From positions 83,038 to 147,037 of the forward strand of contig NZ_JANHJQ010000013.1 of assembly GCF_024609785.1 (NCBI RefSeq): a stretch of DNA of 64,000 nucleotides, in the 5' to 3' direction. Each line of letters begins with the position of its first letter. Positions within the stretch are counted from its first letter, which is position 1. The position numbers and the translations under genes are program-made. Below the pieces are notes generated by a model. The model saw nothing but the letters and a program-made list of their open reading frames with translations. It searched no databases and was not told where the DNA came from. Below, piece after piece: positions 8,575 through 17,471 of this stretch. The DNA comes from Pseudalkalibacillus decolorationis. GTDB lineage: Bacteria > Bacillota > Bacilli > Bacillales > Fictibacillaceae.

Positions 8575-8607
8575 AAACTAGTAAAATAGATTTACATTTA
8601 CTAGTTT
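8575..8607. repeat. 11-bp inverted repeat before a secreted-protein gene
   Basis: AAACTAGTAAA (8575-8585) and TTTACTAGTTT (8597-8607) are perfect complements with an 11-base spacer. It lies 131 bases upstream of the ATG at 8739. It may be an operator or a leftover terminator. The rest of the 440-bp gap (8299-8738) holds only this and the MITE-like repeat. Confidence 0.45.
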
Positions 8608-8738
8608 CGGGGGTAATATAGAACTACGATATTGAGGGGGCTTTGAAATCACATCTGTATGTGGGCACTTGGATGTGGTGGAGCTAGTAGTGCAACCGAC
8701 CGCTTTCTAAATGATCGTATTAGGAAGGGGTATTTTTA

Positions 8739-9275
8739 ATGAAAAAAATAATGAACACCGGTAAAAAGAAACTAGTCGGAATCTTGATCGCTGGAACTTT
8801 AGTCCTAGGAACTTTTGGTGGAACAACGTATGCTGCGTTTGGTGACAATTTAGAGGAATACATAAGTCATGGGATAGAAAGTCTTATGTCTTTTATTTTC
8901 CCTGAGATTAAAGAAAAAACAGAGGCAAAAGAAGATGAAGTTACCGGGAAAATTACTACAGAGATGAGGTCTGCTGGCGATTACATTTACGAGCAACTTG
9001 TGGTTTATAAAGATGAACTAATTGAAAGAAATGAAACAGAGTTAGATAAATACTACAACACTGTATCTGAGAAAATAAAAACTGCTAATAAGACAATTGT
9101 CAAAGATAATAAAGCGGAGATTACTGCTGAAGCAGATGCACAGTTAGCAAAGTCTAAACAAGACATTGAGAAAAAGATGAATGCTGAATTAGAAAAAGTT
9201 GAAGATGATATAATAGATCGACTAAATGAGGATGAAAAAGAAGACAAGGATAAAGACAAAGATAAAGAAAAATAA
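8739..9275 (+). CDS. Secreted, highly charged coiled-coil protein of unknown function
   Basis: A 178-residue protein. Residues 1-34 are a basic-start signal peptide (KKLVGILIAGTLVLGTF, cleavage likely after TYAA). The mature part is almost wholly helical and charged (Lys/Glu/Asp-rich), consistent with a coiled coil, with a C-terminal KEDKDKDKDKEK tail. It has no cysteine and no anchoring motif. The start follows GGAAGGGG, and a strong terminator follows the stop. I do not recognise the family. Confidence 0.75.
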   Translation: MKKIMNTGKKKLVGILIAGTLVLGTFGGTTYAAFGDNLEEYISHGIESLMSFIFPEIKEKTEAKEDEVTGKITTEMRSAGDYIYEQLVVYKDELIERNETELDKYYNTVSEKIKTANKTIVKDNKAEITAEADAQLAKSKQDIEKKMNAELEKVEDDIIDRLNEDEKEDKDKDKDKEK

Positions 9276-9322
9276 TATATTAGTGCTAAGTTATTAACCT
9301 TTTATTAAGATTTAAGATATAG

Positions 9323-9356
9323 TGAAGGAGCGGGTCTAAGTGCCCGCTCCTTTTGG
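9323..9356. terminator. Bidirectional terminator between convergent genes
   Basis: AAGGAGCGGG ... CCCGCTCCTT stem with a short loop, TTTT on the plus side and A residues before the stem for the minus-strand gene. It separates the secreted coiled-coil gene from the convergent hydrolase gene. Confidence 0.85.
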
Positions 9357-9366
9357 TGAATGATCA

Positions 9367-10599
9367 TTACGATTTTGTCTCCGTTAAGTTCTTGGCTGCT
9401 TCGTAAAGGATCTGTACGCCATTTGCCAAATGATGTGCATCTGACCATTCCTCCGGACAATGGCTAAGCCCGTCTTTACTTGGGACGAAGATCATGCCTA
9501 CATCTGTCACATCGGATAAGATCATGGCGTCGTGACCTGCACCGCTATTGATGGAACAGTACGGGATTTCCAATTCACTACTCGTTTGCTTCAAAAGGGA
9601 GCGAATGCTTTTATTCAATGCTTTCGGCTGTATATATAAATGCTGTTCAACGGATGTTTGAATAGTATCTTCACTATATGATTGAATCAATTCTTTCGTT
9701 TTCCTGATAACGTTACATACATTTTCTTCTTTACCGGACCTGATGTCCACGGTGAATACGGTTTTATCCGGGATGACATTTGCTCCGTTTGGAAATACAT
9801 TCAAGCGACCGATCGTTATTACCGTGCCTTCTCCTTCATCGATCGCAAGGTCCGGCAATTGTGTAATAATCTTTGCTGCGGTGACTAAAGCATCAGATCG
9901 GCGATCCATCGGGGTTGTGCCTGCATGTCCTGCACGCCCTTCTACAGTTACTTCCAATTGAGTTAAACCGACAATGCCTTCTACTACGCCAATCGGGCTA
10001 CTTTTCTCTTCAAGAATCGGTCCTTGTTCAATATGCAATTCTAAAAATGCTTTCATTGTTTTTGGATCTCTCTTCTTTGGAAGGGACGTATCCAGACCGA
10101 TTTTTGACATTGCTTCTTCCGTAGAGATGCCGTCTTTGTCTTTTAGACTTTTAAAATCTTCCTCGCTAAGCGATCCGATAATGCCTCGTGACCCCATCAG
10201 TCCGCCTTTAAATCTCGTACCTTCTTCTTCTATAAGTGCAACGATTTCCAATGGATACTTTGGTGTTAAATTATTCTTGGAAAAGAGGGCTGCTACTTCC
10301 AGACCTACGACAACCCCCGCAGTACCGTCATAAGCCCCTCCATTAGGTACAGAATCAAAGTGTGAGCCGATGAGAACGCTTGGCGCATCATTTAAAATGC
10401 CTTCAAGCTTGCCAAAGATATTGCCAAAACCATCTTCTCGAACATTTAAACCATATTCCTTCATCGTTTCTTTTATATAATTCCGGGCTTGTAAATCCTC
10501 ATTGCTATAGGTAAGCCGAGTGACGCCTTTATGAGGTGTTGATGTAAATTTACTTAACTCGTTAATATGCCTTTCAATCCGAACTTGTGTCTCTTTCAC
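9367..10599 (-). CDS. M20-family Zn hydrolase, N-carbamoyl-L-amino-acid / allantoate amidohydrolase type
   Basis: A 410-residue cytoplasmic metalloenzyme. Motifs of the AllC/HyuC group are intact: GSHFDSVPNGGAYDGTAGV (metal ligands His80 and Asp91), IEEEGTRF (Glu near 125-126), LELHIEQGP (His near 190), GRAGHAGTTPMDRR in the dimerisation lid, and a late SGAGHDA. The family removes the carbamoyl or ureido group of N-carbamoyl amino acids or allantoate, releasing ammonia and CO2. The substrate cannot be read from sequence. It lies 15 bp downstream of a membrane carrier gene on the same strand, which may import its substrate. Confidence 0.88.
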   Translation of the reverse strand: MKETQVRIERHINELSKFTSTPHKGVTRLTYSNEDLQARNYIKETMKEYGLNVREDGFGNIFGKLEGILNDAPSVLIGSHFDSVPNGGAYDGTAGVVVGLEVAALFSKNNLTPKYPLEIVALIEEEGTRFKGGLMGSRGIIGSLSEEDFKSLKDKDGISTEEAMSKIGLDTSLPKKRDPKTMKAFLELHIEQGPILEEKSSPIGVVEGIVGLTQLEVTVEGRAGHAGTTPMDRRSDALVTAAKIITQLPDLAIDEGEGTVITIGRLNVFPNGANVIPDKTVFTVDIRSGKEENVCNVIRKTKELIQSYSEDTIQTSVEQHLYIQPKALNKSIRSLLKQTSSELEIPYCSINSGAGHDAMILSDVTDVGMIFVPSKDGLSHCPEEWSDAHHLANGVQILYEAAKNLTETKS

Positions 10600-10614
10600 A
10601 ATATCCCTCCGTTT

Positions 10615-11805
10615 TTACAAAAATCCCACGAATATTCCTGCTAATATAACCGATACGATCGTGACACTTATGAAACCGCCGACAAGCATAGGTGGCAGCA
10701 TATGGCTCGTTAGTACTTCCTTTTCTTTTTCATCTTCTGTTAACGCTTTGATCACTTCCGCTGTGATGATATAGTCCGCGGGAAACCCGTACAAAGCAGT
10801 CAACGATACGGCGAACGCCATCTCTTTGCTGACTTTCAAAATCTTACCCATTATGAACGAGAATAAATACATACCGATGACTCCTAAAACAATACAGCCA
10901 ATCAAGGGATACAAGATCTCGAGCATCATACTTGGGTTTGCCTGTTTTAAACCGTCAAAAATGTAGAGCATAAGAGCCATTAAAGCAAATCCGAATCCGT
11001 TAGCTCTTTGCAAAGCATGCTTTTCCAGGAAACCAGCACTTGTTGCAATGACCCCGAACACTAAGCAGAGAACAAACGGGCTAATGGTTACGACCGGCGC
11101 CAGCAAAACAGAAACAAGGTACGCAAGGTAAGCAACGAATGCAAGTCTGAACAATTTAAAGAAATCCGTGTTGTATCTGTCGGGCATTTTCTTGAATAGC
11201 TTAAGTTCAGTCTTTCCTTTTGCTGCTGTAGCATCAGATTCAGATTCTTTTATTGATAGTTGTCCATTGCGATATTGCTTAAGAAGCCGTTTCCCCTCTT
11301 TTTTTAACACAAAAGATGTTAAAGGATATCCCGCGAACCCTTGCATGACGTATATGACGATCGCAAACACGGATAAAGATAAGAGGCCCGCTTCCTTTGC
11401 ACCTTCTGACATGATTAATGCAGAAACTAGTCCCCCTACTAAAGGTGGAATGGCAACGACGACTGTTTTAAAGTCGAAAAGGAACGTTCCGATTCCAAAT
11501 AGTATGGCAATAATCCCTAATATACCTGAAAGAGCAATTAATATCGTCTTCCATTGCTTCATCAATTCCTGTATTGAAAGCAATGTCCCCATGTTTGTAA
11601 TTAATAAGTAAATCAGCATTGTCGCAACGACAGGAGGCACACCTGCAAGTGCTACGATATCTTGCGGGAAGAAAGTCCAATAGCCGAGCAGAAACAGCGT
11701 TGCACAAATAAAAACGGACGGTACCATGGCTTTTGTTCGAACAGCCACTGCGTCTCCAATAAATAAAATAAGAATAAGGATAACTAAGGCTAGCATCTGC
11801 GACAA
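10615..11805 (-). CDS. Multi-spanning membrane carrier of uncharacterised type
   Basis: About 396 residues with roughly ten to eleven hydrophobic segments and a charged central loop near residues 165-200 (LKKEGKRLLKQYRNGQLSIKE). Glycine-rich intramembrane stretches such as PPLVGGLVSALIMSEGAKEAG and the two-half layout suggest a secondary transporter. I do not recognise the family with certainty. Start: TTG 11805 has an AAGGAAGTGAT site 8 bases upstream, while the GTG at 11814 lies inside that site. It is probably co-transcribed with the M20 hydrolase, so import of a carbamoylated or amide substrate is a reasonable guess. Confidence 0.6.
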   Translation of the reverse strand: MSQMLALVILILILFIGDAVAVRTKAMVPSVFICATLFLLGYWTFFPQDIVALAGVPPVVATMLIYLLITNMGTLLSIQELMKQWKTILIALSGILGIIAILFGIGTFLFDFKTVVVAIPPLVGGLVSALIMSEGAKEAGLLSLSVFAIVIYVMQGFAGYPLTSFVLKKEGKRLLKQYRNGQLSIKESESDATAAKGKTELKLFKKMPDRYNTDFFKLFRLAFVAYLAYLVSVLLAPVVTISPFVLCLVFGVIATSAGFLEKHALQRANGFGFALMALMLYIFDGLKQANPSMMLEILYPLIGCIVLGVIGMYLFSFIMGKILKVSKEMAFAVSLTALYGFPADYIITAEVIKALTEDEKEKEVLTSHMLPPMLVGGFISVTIVSVILAGIFVGFL

Positions 11806-11910
11806 ATGTATCACTTCCTTCTAAATAACTATAATATTTTAGAATAATAACACTGAATTGCGTTAATTTAAAGATAATTTCGTTTTTTGGGAAAAATTAC
11901 AGTAGTAAAA

Positions 11911-11957
11911 GGTGGACTCTCAAATTTGATTGCCTAAACAACATTTGAGAGTCCACC
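11911..11957 (-). terminator. Terminator of the AGCS symporter gene
   Basis: A perfect 15-bp stem (GGTGGACTCTCAAAT / ATTTGAGAGTCCACC) with a 17-base loop. On the minus strand it is followed by TTTTACT. It lies 47 bp past the symporter stop and upstream of the carrier gene. Confidence 0.75.
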
Positions 11958-12004
11958 GTATCTTTTACTTGAATTAGTATCTGCCAATTAGATGATTAAT
12001 TAGA

Positions 12005-13420
12005 TTAAGAACTTATATTTTGTTTCTGATCTTGATCGGAAAATAGCTTAATAATTGGCTTTCCAGAGCGTTCTTTATATATACGTTCGATGTAATCCTG
12101 TGTGATTGCACGAATCTCTTTGTGTAAAAACACAAGGGGGATAATGTTACATAAGACAACGAAGGCAAGCAGTAGATCAAGGAACTGCCAGACGAACTGT
12201 AAGCCGCCGATCGCGCCAACGTAAATTGCAATAATGTACACAACTCTCATAAATTTTGAAGCCTTAAGCCCAAAGAGGTACTCCGTTTGTTTTTCACCAA
12301 AAAAGATGAGAACTCCGACAGTCGTAATAACGAAGAACAATAGGAACACGGCGACAAACATTCCACCAAACGTTTCACCCATAACACTTCCGAATGCGAT
12401 GCTTATCATGTTCGAGGCATCCGCTGCATCTACTTTCGTCCAAGAACCAGTGACAAGAACCGCTAGCCCTGAAACTGTACATATGACGATTGTATCAACG
12501 AAAACGCTGAAGATTCCCCAAAGTGCTTGTCGGGATGGGTGATCTGTTTGTGCAGCGGCGTGTGTAATCGGTCCTGTTCCAATTCCAGCTTCGTTGGAGT
12601 AAAGTCCACGTGCAACTCCCCAACGAATCGCTTGAGCTATACCTGCTCCAGCGAAGCCTCCAGCTGCTGAAATTGGCGTGAATGCACTAGAGAAAATGAG
12701 TGCAAATACACTGGGTAATTCTCCTACATTTGCAAAAATGACAACAAGTGCACCGAGAACATATGTAACGACCATAAAAGGGACAATTTTATCAGTAACA
12801 TTGGCGATCCGTTTAATTCCGCCAAATATAACCAGTCCAACGAGTACACACATGATGATTCCGGTGATTTCAGTTGGCCATCCAAATGCACCTTCGACCT
12901 GTGTTGTAATTGAATTCGATTGCACCATTAAGCTTGGAATAATTTCGATCATAAGGAAAAAGGCGAATGCAGCGGCCACTTTGTCCCAACCGAGTGCTTT
13001 TCTAATGTAGTATTGCGGTCCGCCAACCCATGTTCCGTCTTTACTCTTTTCACGATATTTAACGCCAAGTACGATTTCGGAATACTTTGTGGCCATTCCG
13101 ATTAGAGCTACCGCCCACATCCAAAACAGAGCACCGGGGCCACCGAGAGCAATAGCGACGGGAACTCCTACGATATTCGTAGCACCGGCAGTTGAGGCGA
13201 GTGCTGAGGTAAAGGCTTGGAACGGGGTGATTGTCCCGGTGTGTTTGCCTTTTTTAAAAACTTGTCCAATCGTTTGTGCGAGTACATGACCGAAGAAACG
13301 GAATTGAAAGAATCCTAGTCGGATCGTTAAGAAAATTCCACCTGCGATTAATAATATAGCTAGGACATAAGTCCACAGAAAGTTTGATGTGTTCGCAATC
13401 CATTCTTGAATGATTTCCAC
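12005..13420 (-). CDS. Sodium:alanine/glycine symporter (AGCS family)
   Basis: A membrane protein of about 471 residues with about ten transmembrane segments. It imports small neutral amino acids with Na+ or H+. Family signatures are clear: FQAFTSALASTAGATNIVGVPVAIALGGPGALFWMW, KYSEIVLGVKYR, VGGPQYYI, and RWGVARGLYSNEAGIGTGPI-like sequence in the middle. The reading frame also has an ATG at 13438, but that ATG overlaps the GGGAGG site. GTG 13420, ten bases after GGAGG, is the more likely start. It is flanked by its own terminator and looks monocistronic. Confidence 0.88.
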   Translation of the reverse strand: MEIIQEWIANTSNFLWTYVLAILLIAGGIFLTIRLGFFQFRFFGHVLAQTIGQVFKKGKHTGTITPFQAFTSALASTAGATNIVGVPVAIALGGPGALFWMWAVALIGMATKYSEIVLGVKYREKSKDGTWVGGPQYYIRKALGWDKVAAAFAFFLMIEIIPSLMVQSNSITTQVEGAFGWPTEITGIIMCVLVGLVIFGGIKRIANVTDKIVPFMVVTYVLGALVVIFANVGELPSVFALIFSSAFTPISAAGGFAGAGIAQAIRWGVARGLYSNEAGIGTGPITHAAAQTDHPSRQALWGIFSVFVDTIVICTVSGLAVLVTGSWTKVDAADASNMISIAFGSVMGETFGGMFVAVFLLFFVITTVGVLIFFGEKQTEYLFGLKASKFMRVVYIIAIYVGAIGGLQFVWQFLDLLLAFVVLCNIIPLVFLHKEIRAITQDYIERIYKERSGKPIIKLFSDQDQKQNISS

Positions 13421-13706
13421 AATACAGCTACCTCCCATTTGTATACGAATTTATCTAAATAGTTCGATTTTTAACTATACCCTTTTTTTTATGTTTTCAA
13501 AAGAGAAAGTGTTTTTTGGTAGTAAAATAGGAAAATTGTTGGAAGTTTCAAAAAGGCATCGTGTAAATGACCATTTTGTTGTAAAATAGGGGTATACATA
13601 ATTCTGGGGTTTAACACTTGGAATTAAGGGAATTAATAAATAGGCAAAGGGAAGCTCGGAAAAGTTTGAGACAATGATTCTTAAATGATAGGAGAGTTTG
13701 ACCGTT

Positions 13707-13844
13707 ATGACTATTACAGACGTTCATATCCAGAACTTGCGAGAAAAAGGGATTGATGTCCAGAAAGTGATTGTCAAATCGCTTAGGCTTGCAAAAAACT
13801 ATTCAGACAAGATGAAAGAAAATGGAAAGAATTCAGAAAAATAA
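13707..13844 (+). CDS. Small basic protein of unknown function (45 aa)
   Basis: ATG 13707 lies about 10 bases after GGAGAG. The product is 45 residues, helix-rich and charged (begins MTITDVHIQNLREKGIDVQK, ends with a Lys/Asn/Glu-rich tail). It has no signal peptide, membrane segment or cysteine. It stands alone in a 690-bp gap between two minus-strand genes; the rest of the gap holds AT-rich promoter-like sequence and the PanE terminator. Codon use resembles its neighbours. I do not recognise it. Confidence 0.45.
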   Translation: MTITDVHIQNLREKGIDVQKVIVKSLRLAKNYSDKMKENGKNSEK

Positions 13845-14076
13845 ATAGAGGCACTAGTTTGTCCTTTACGTTCTAGCGTTTGGCAGGTTCGCCGGCGCTT
13901 ATTTGCTTTGCGGAGAGGAAAGGACTAAAAAAACTAAAGTAAGACTAATAAATTGAACTTCTGAAACACGGTCGCAATTCAGAAAGTATGGTCATGGGTC
14001 ATAGCTCAGAAAAATACACTCTGGCTGAAAACTCTTTACGTTGACCGATAATACTTGATCTTGGCTTATAAATGAA

Positions 14077-14100
14077 CAAAGCGGAGCACGGTCCGCTTTG
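14077..14100 (-). terminator. Terminator of the PanE gene
   Basis: CAAAGCGGA / TCCGCTTTG, a 9-bp perfect stem with a 6-base loop just downstream of the stop. The T-rich tail on the minus strand is moderate. Confidence 0.65.
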
Positions 14101-14113
14101 AATTGTGCATTAT

Positions 14114-15112
14114 TTATTCAATTCGTTTCAATTTTTCAGAAATGTCCCGAACTTCTTTAGAATTTGATTTAAGTGCAATCCTATCTAGTTGTTTTTTCCC
14201 GGTTTCATATGGTTTGATTAATGCATAGAGTGCACGGATTGAAGGAAGTTTAAGTTCTTTTTCTTTTGCCAGATTCAATGCTCCGCCAAGAAGATGCTCA
14301 ACCTCGAGAGGCAGTCCTTTTTGTTTATCCCGGTGCATGGATGATGTAGCATCGTTTGGAAAGCGGTGGATTTGGACAACCGCATTTTCAATATGCTCTT
14401 CGGTTAAACGAATATCATATGCGTTGGCGAGTTCTTTCATTTCATTTAAAACTTCTTGAGCTAATTCGAACGTTGCTTCAGTATCACGGATTTCCCCAAT
14501 TAAAAGATCGCTGGCAGTAGTTACACCCGAAAATGCGTTAATAAATGTGTATTTGAGCCAGAGTTTGAGTAAGACATCATCGCTTACTAAGCTATTCATG
14601 TTCGCTTTTTCAAAGGTATGATGAAGCTGTTCACAAAATTCTACCTGGGAAGAATGGAGGGGGCCGAACGTTAAATCGTGCTGTTCACTTGAGTGGACGA
14701 CATGTCCCCGCTCATTTAAGGTAGAAATGATGTGGGACAATCCACCTAAGACAGCCTCTTCGCCAAGCTTATCCCGTAATGCATCAATATGCGTAATTCC
14801 GTTCAATATTGGTAAAACCTTCGCACCTTTTCGGACGAGTGTTTGTAACGTGGAAAAAAGGTCATCATTCAGATGATAGCTTTTAACAGCGAGAAAAACG
14901 AGATCTGCCCGATCAATCTCATCTGCAGTCTTAACAAGTATCGGTTGGCTAATTTTGTAGTCACCCTGTGTACTTTGCACGAGGAGCCCGTTTTCTTTAA
15001 GCTGCTCAGCGCGTTGATTTCGGACGAGAAACTGTACATCTAAACCTGCCTCATGCCATCTTGCCCCAAAATAAGCTCCAAGGGCGCCTGCACCAACTAT
15101 TATTATTTTCAT
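14114..15112 (-). CDS. 2-dehydropantoate 2-reductase (ApbA/PanE family)
   Basis: A 332-residue NADPH-dependent reductase that makes pantoate for coenzyme A. It has an N-terminal Rossmann motif MKIIIVGAGALGAYFGARW, an AVKSYHL loop, NGI (THIDAL) and, in the helical C-terminal domain, a KLWLKYTFINAFSGVTT segment carrying the conserved Lys and Asn. Start 15112 gives the canonical MKIIIVGAG opening and follows GGTGG; an in-frame ATG 12 bases earlier follows AAAGGA and is also possible. No other pan gene is nearby. Family members also act on other 2-oxo acids, so the exact substrate is inferred. Confidence 0.85.
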   Translation of the reverse strand: MKIIIVGAGALGAYFGARWHEAGLDVQFLVRNQRAEQLKENGLLVQSTQGDYKISQPILVKTADEIDRADLVFLAVKSYHLNDDLFSTLQTLVRKGAKVLPILNGITHIDALRDKLGEEAVLGGLSHIISTLNERGHVVHSSEQHDLTFGPLHSSQVEFCEQLHHTFEKANMNSLVSDDVLLKLWLKYTFINAFSGVTTASDLLIGEIRDTEATFELAQEVLNEMKELANAYDIRLTEEHIENAVVQIHRFPNDATSSMHRDKQKGLPLEVEHLLGGALNLAKEKELKLPSIRALYALIKPYETGKKQLDRIALKSNSKEVRDISEKLKRIE

Positions 15113-15362
15113 ATATTCCACCATCCTTATCCTTTAATAAAATGAAAATTTGGCTAATCACAGATTTCATGTAAAAAGATCTGTATGAAGAAAATTCGAT
15201 AGGAAATGTGAGATTCCTTCGTTTTTTCAGTGTTAAAGTGTTGATTTCGGACAATCTACTAATGAAAACCTATCTCGATACCTATTCAAGACCGGGATGG
15301 TGGTGTAGGATTATAGGAGCGATAAAGATCGTGAACATGGAAATGTATAAGGAGAAAAAATC

Positions 15363-16568
15363 ATGACAATGAATTGGGAATATATATCTTCAACAAAACC
15401 ATTTATACAACGGGGGTGGGATAAGGCTGGGTTTACGGAACCTACTTCGATTCAAATAAAGTCTGTTCCGCTTATTGTAGAGGGAAAGGACGTCATCGCA
15501 GAGTCACCGACTGGTACGGGTAAGACGCTCGCCTACTTACTGCCGATTTTAGAAAGGATTGATCCTGAGAAAAAAGATCCACAGGCATTAATTCTAGCAT
15601 CGTCACGTGAATTAGTGATGCAAATTTTTGAAGAAATACAGAAGTGGTCAGAGGGAAGCGGGATTAAAGGTGCGTCGTTGATCGGTGGTGCGAACGTGAA
15701 GCGACAGCTTGATAAGTTAAAGAAGCAGCATCCGCAGGTAGTCGTTGGGACGCCAGGGCGGGTTGAAGAACTGGTCAAAATGAAAAAGTTGAAAATGCAT
15801 GAGGTACAAACGGTTGTGTTAGATGAGGTCGACCAATTGCTAGTGCCAGAGCACCTCGGAACAGTCAAATCAATTATCAAATCAACATTGAATGACCGGC
15901 AGCTCTTGCTATTTTCTGCAACGTTATCGGATAAAGCTGTCGATGTGGGCAAGGAGTTAACAACGAATCCTGAAGTGATCAAAGTTCAGCGTAATGCACA
16001 GCAAAACGCAAATGTGGAGCATTTTTACATTGTAAGTGAGCAAAGAGATAAGATTAAGGTGTTAGAGAAGATTGCAAGAATGGCTGGTGTAACCGCACTA
16101 GCTTTTGGAAAGGACATTGGCGAGCTACAGGTTATTGCGGAAAAAATCTCATATAAGCAGGTACCTGTCGGCGTTTTGCATAGTGAGATGAGAAAAGATG
16201 AGCGGCAGAAGGCATTAAAGCAATTTCGTGATGGGAAATCCAATTTGCTTCTTGCAACCGATGTTGCTGCAAGAGGTCTAGATATTGAAGGGTTAAGTCA
16301 TGTCGTTCATATCGATGTTCCTGAAGAGGCAAAGCAATACCTTCATCGTTCAGGAAGAACAGGACGAGCAGGAGCAAGTGGAACAGTCATTTCAATCGTC
16401 AACGAACGTGATGAAAGAAATTTGAAAAAGCTCGGACGCGAAATAGGTATAGAGCTTGAACCAAAAACCTTGTATGGCGGGGAAATTGTGGATGCGAGAC
16501 CTGCTCGTGACCAGTCAATTAAGAACAAACCAAAGGGTCAAGTCCCGAAGAAAAAAACGAAGCGCTAA
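15363..16568 (+). CDS. yfmL: DEAD-box RNA helicase, YfmL-like
   Basis: A 401-residue ATP-dependent RNA helicase. Motifs in order: GFTEPTSIQ (Q motif), AESPTGTGKT (Walker A, 47-56), GTPGRVEEL, DEVD (154-157, replacing DEAD), SATL, ARGLDIEG and HRSGRTGRAG, with a short Lys-rich C-tail. The opening (WEYISSTKPFIQ ... WDKAGF) and compact size resemble Bacillus subtilis YfmL, which takes part in large ribosomal subunit assembly; assignment to YfmL is from recall. AAGGAG lies 7 bases before the ATG. A long palindromic terminator follows, so it is transcribed alone. Confidence 0.82.
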   Translation: MTMNWEYISSTKPFIQRGWDKAGFTEPTSIQIKSVPLIVEGKDVIAESPTGTGKTLAYLLPILERIDPEKKDPQALILASSRELVMQIFEEIQKWSEGSGIKGASLIGGANVKRQLDKLKKQHPQVVVGTPGRVEELVKMKKLKMHEVQTVVLDEVDQLLVPEHLGTVKSIIKSTLNDRQLLLFSATLSDKAVDVGKELTTNPEVIKVQRNAQQNANVEHFYIVSEQRDKIKVLEKIARMAGVTALAFGKDIGELQVIAEKISYKQVPVGVLHSEMRKDERQKALKQFRDGKSNLLLATDVAARGLDIEGLSHVVHIDVPEEAKQYLHRSGRTGRAGASGTVISIVNERDERNLKKLGREIGIELEPKTLYGGEIVDARPARDQSIKNKPKGQVPKKKTKR

Positions 16569-16622
16569 AGGAAGTTTAGTAAGGGAGAAACGAGGTCACT
16601 TCGTTACACCAATTTAAATAAT

Positions 16623-16660
16623 AAGCTGCAACGAATGAATTCATTCGTTGCAGCTTGTTT
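16623..16660 (+). terminator. Long palindromic terminator
   Basis: A perfect 17-bp palindromic arm (AAGCTGCAACGAATGAA and its complement, 16623-16656) followed by GTTTCATTTTATTT. Confidence 0.8.
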
Positions 16661-16684
16661 CATTTTATTTAGAAGGAAAGAGAT

Positions 16685-16735
16685 GCATAGATGTAATGTC
16701 TTGCTCCAGGGCCCAACTCCTTGGATCACTTCAGT
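16685..16735 (+). repeat. Left part of a dispersed Bacillaceae repeat
   Basis: GCATAGATGTAATGTC and the following TTGGATCACTTCAGT match, with few changes, the left 50 bases of the element at 63799-63927. A matching right end (GGTGCTTGTGCTTTTCTTA) lies at about 17257-17275. The copy therefore appears split by about 520 bp. Confidence 0.55.
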
Positions 16736-16794
16736 GAGATTGACGCTACGTTAACATATCTACTAAAACCATTCATATGATTTGGGGTGACGTA

Positions 16795-16911
16795 ATGATT
16801 ATGATCCAACATTTGTCGAAAAAAACGAATGTTACTACGGGAACTCTAAGGTATTATAAAAAAAGCGAAGAGGTTGGAAGCATTGGAAGAAACAATGCTT
16901 CCTTTTTATAA
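16795..16911 (+). pseudogene. Remnant of a MerR-family regulator (N-terminal helix-turn-helix only)
   Basis: A 38-codon frame starts after GGGGTGACGTA. Its residues LSKKTNVTTGTLRYYKKS match the opening of a MerR DNA-binding domain (xxVTxxTLRYYxxxGL). The frame then runs straight into a hairpin (GGAAGCATTG / CAATGCTTCC, 16876-16902) plus TTTTT and stops. The rest of the regulator is absent, so this is a decayed gene or a fusion to a foreign terminator. Confidence 0.6.
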
Positions 16912-17006
16912 GATCGTCAGGTGGCAGAAGCACCAGGGCTGGCACCAGTGCATTAGGCTTCATTTTCTGCTAGAAACAAAGCTGTTTTTAGGTCCTTTTT
17001 ACTATG

Positions 17007-17090
17007 CGTGGCCGAAATATCGGATTCCGTGGCCGATATAATTCAATCCGTGATCGAAATATCATGATCCGTGACCGATATATGATGATC
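17007..17090. repeat. Four 21-bp tandem repeats, alternating variants
   Basis: Units CGTGGCCGAAATATCGGATT+C, CGTGGCCGATATAATTCAAT+C, CGTGATCGAAATATCATGAT+C and CGTGACCGATATATGATGAT+C run end to end, with a degenerate fifth (CATGTTG). GAAATATC and GATATA variants alternate, giving a 42-bp super-period. It is intergenic and non-coding. The rest of 16912-17273 shows no gene. Confidence 0.85.
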
Positions 17091-17273
17091 CATGTTGTCA
17101 AAGCTTAAATTTTCACGCAGAAAATGAGTGCTATCCCTCGATTTATTCATCACAATACTTCAAGACATAGGTCCGAGCTAAGTATCAGTCTGTTTTAAGG
17201 CTTAACCATGCCAAGTATCACTTTACCACAATCCATCATTCTACAATTTTTAAATTAGGTGCTTGTGCTTTTC

Positions 17274-17471
17274 TTAGTTAGAAAGAATATCTTGAACACG
17301 GCCGACTTGTCCATCTTCGAGTCGGACTTTTATACCGTGTGGATGAAAGCTGGATTTTGTTAGAATATCTTTAACGGTACCCTTCGTTTTCGTTCCAGTT
17401 CGCTGGTCCTTCTTTAATACGATGTTCACTTCGATTCCAGGCTTGATGTCTTTTCGATTTTGACCATTCAT
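17274..17471 (-). CDS. ywbE: YwbE family protein (DUF2196)
   Basis: A 65-residue soluble protein, full length for the family, with the hallmark pattern RxDIKPGxEVxIVLKxDQRTGxxTxGxVKDILTxSxxHPHGIKVRLxDGxVGRV. Function is unknown; the KOW/SH3-like beta pattern suggests nucleic-acid or ribosome contact, but that is speculation. ATG is preceded by AAAGGAAAGGATCC. It is monocistronic, and the stop codon lies inside the right-end fragment of a dispersed repeat. Confidence 0.9.
   Translation of the reverse strand: MNGQNRKDIKPGIEVNIVLKKDQRTGTKTKGTVKDILTKSSFHPHGIKVRLEDGQVGRVQDILSN

Noticed and set aside
11168..11611. 147-codon plus-strand ORF
   Set aside because: Antisense shadow of the membrane carrier gene on the minus strand; no RBS and unlikely composition.
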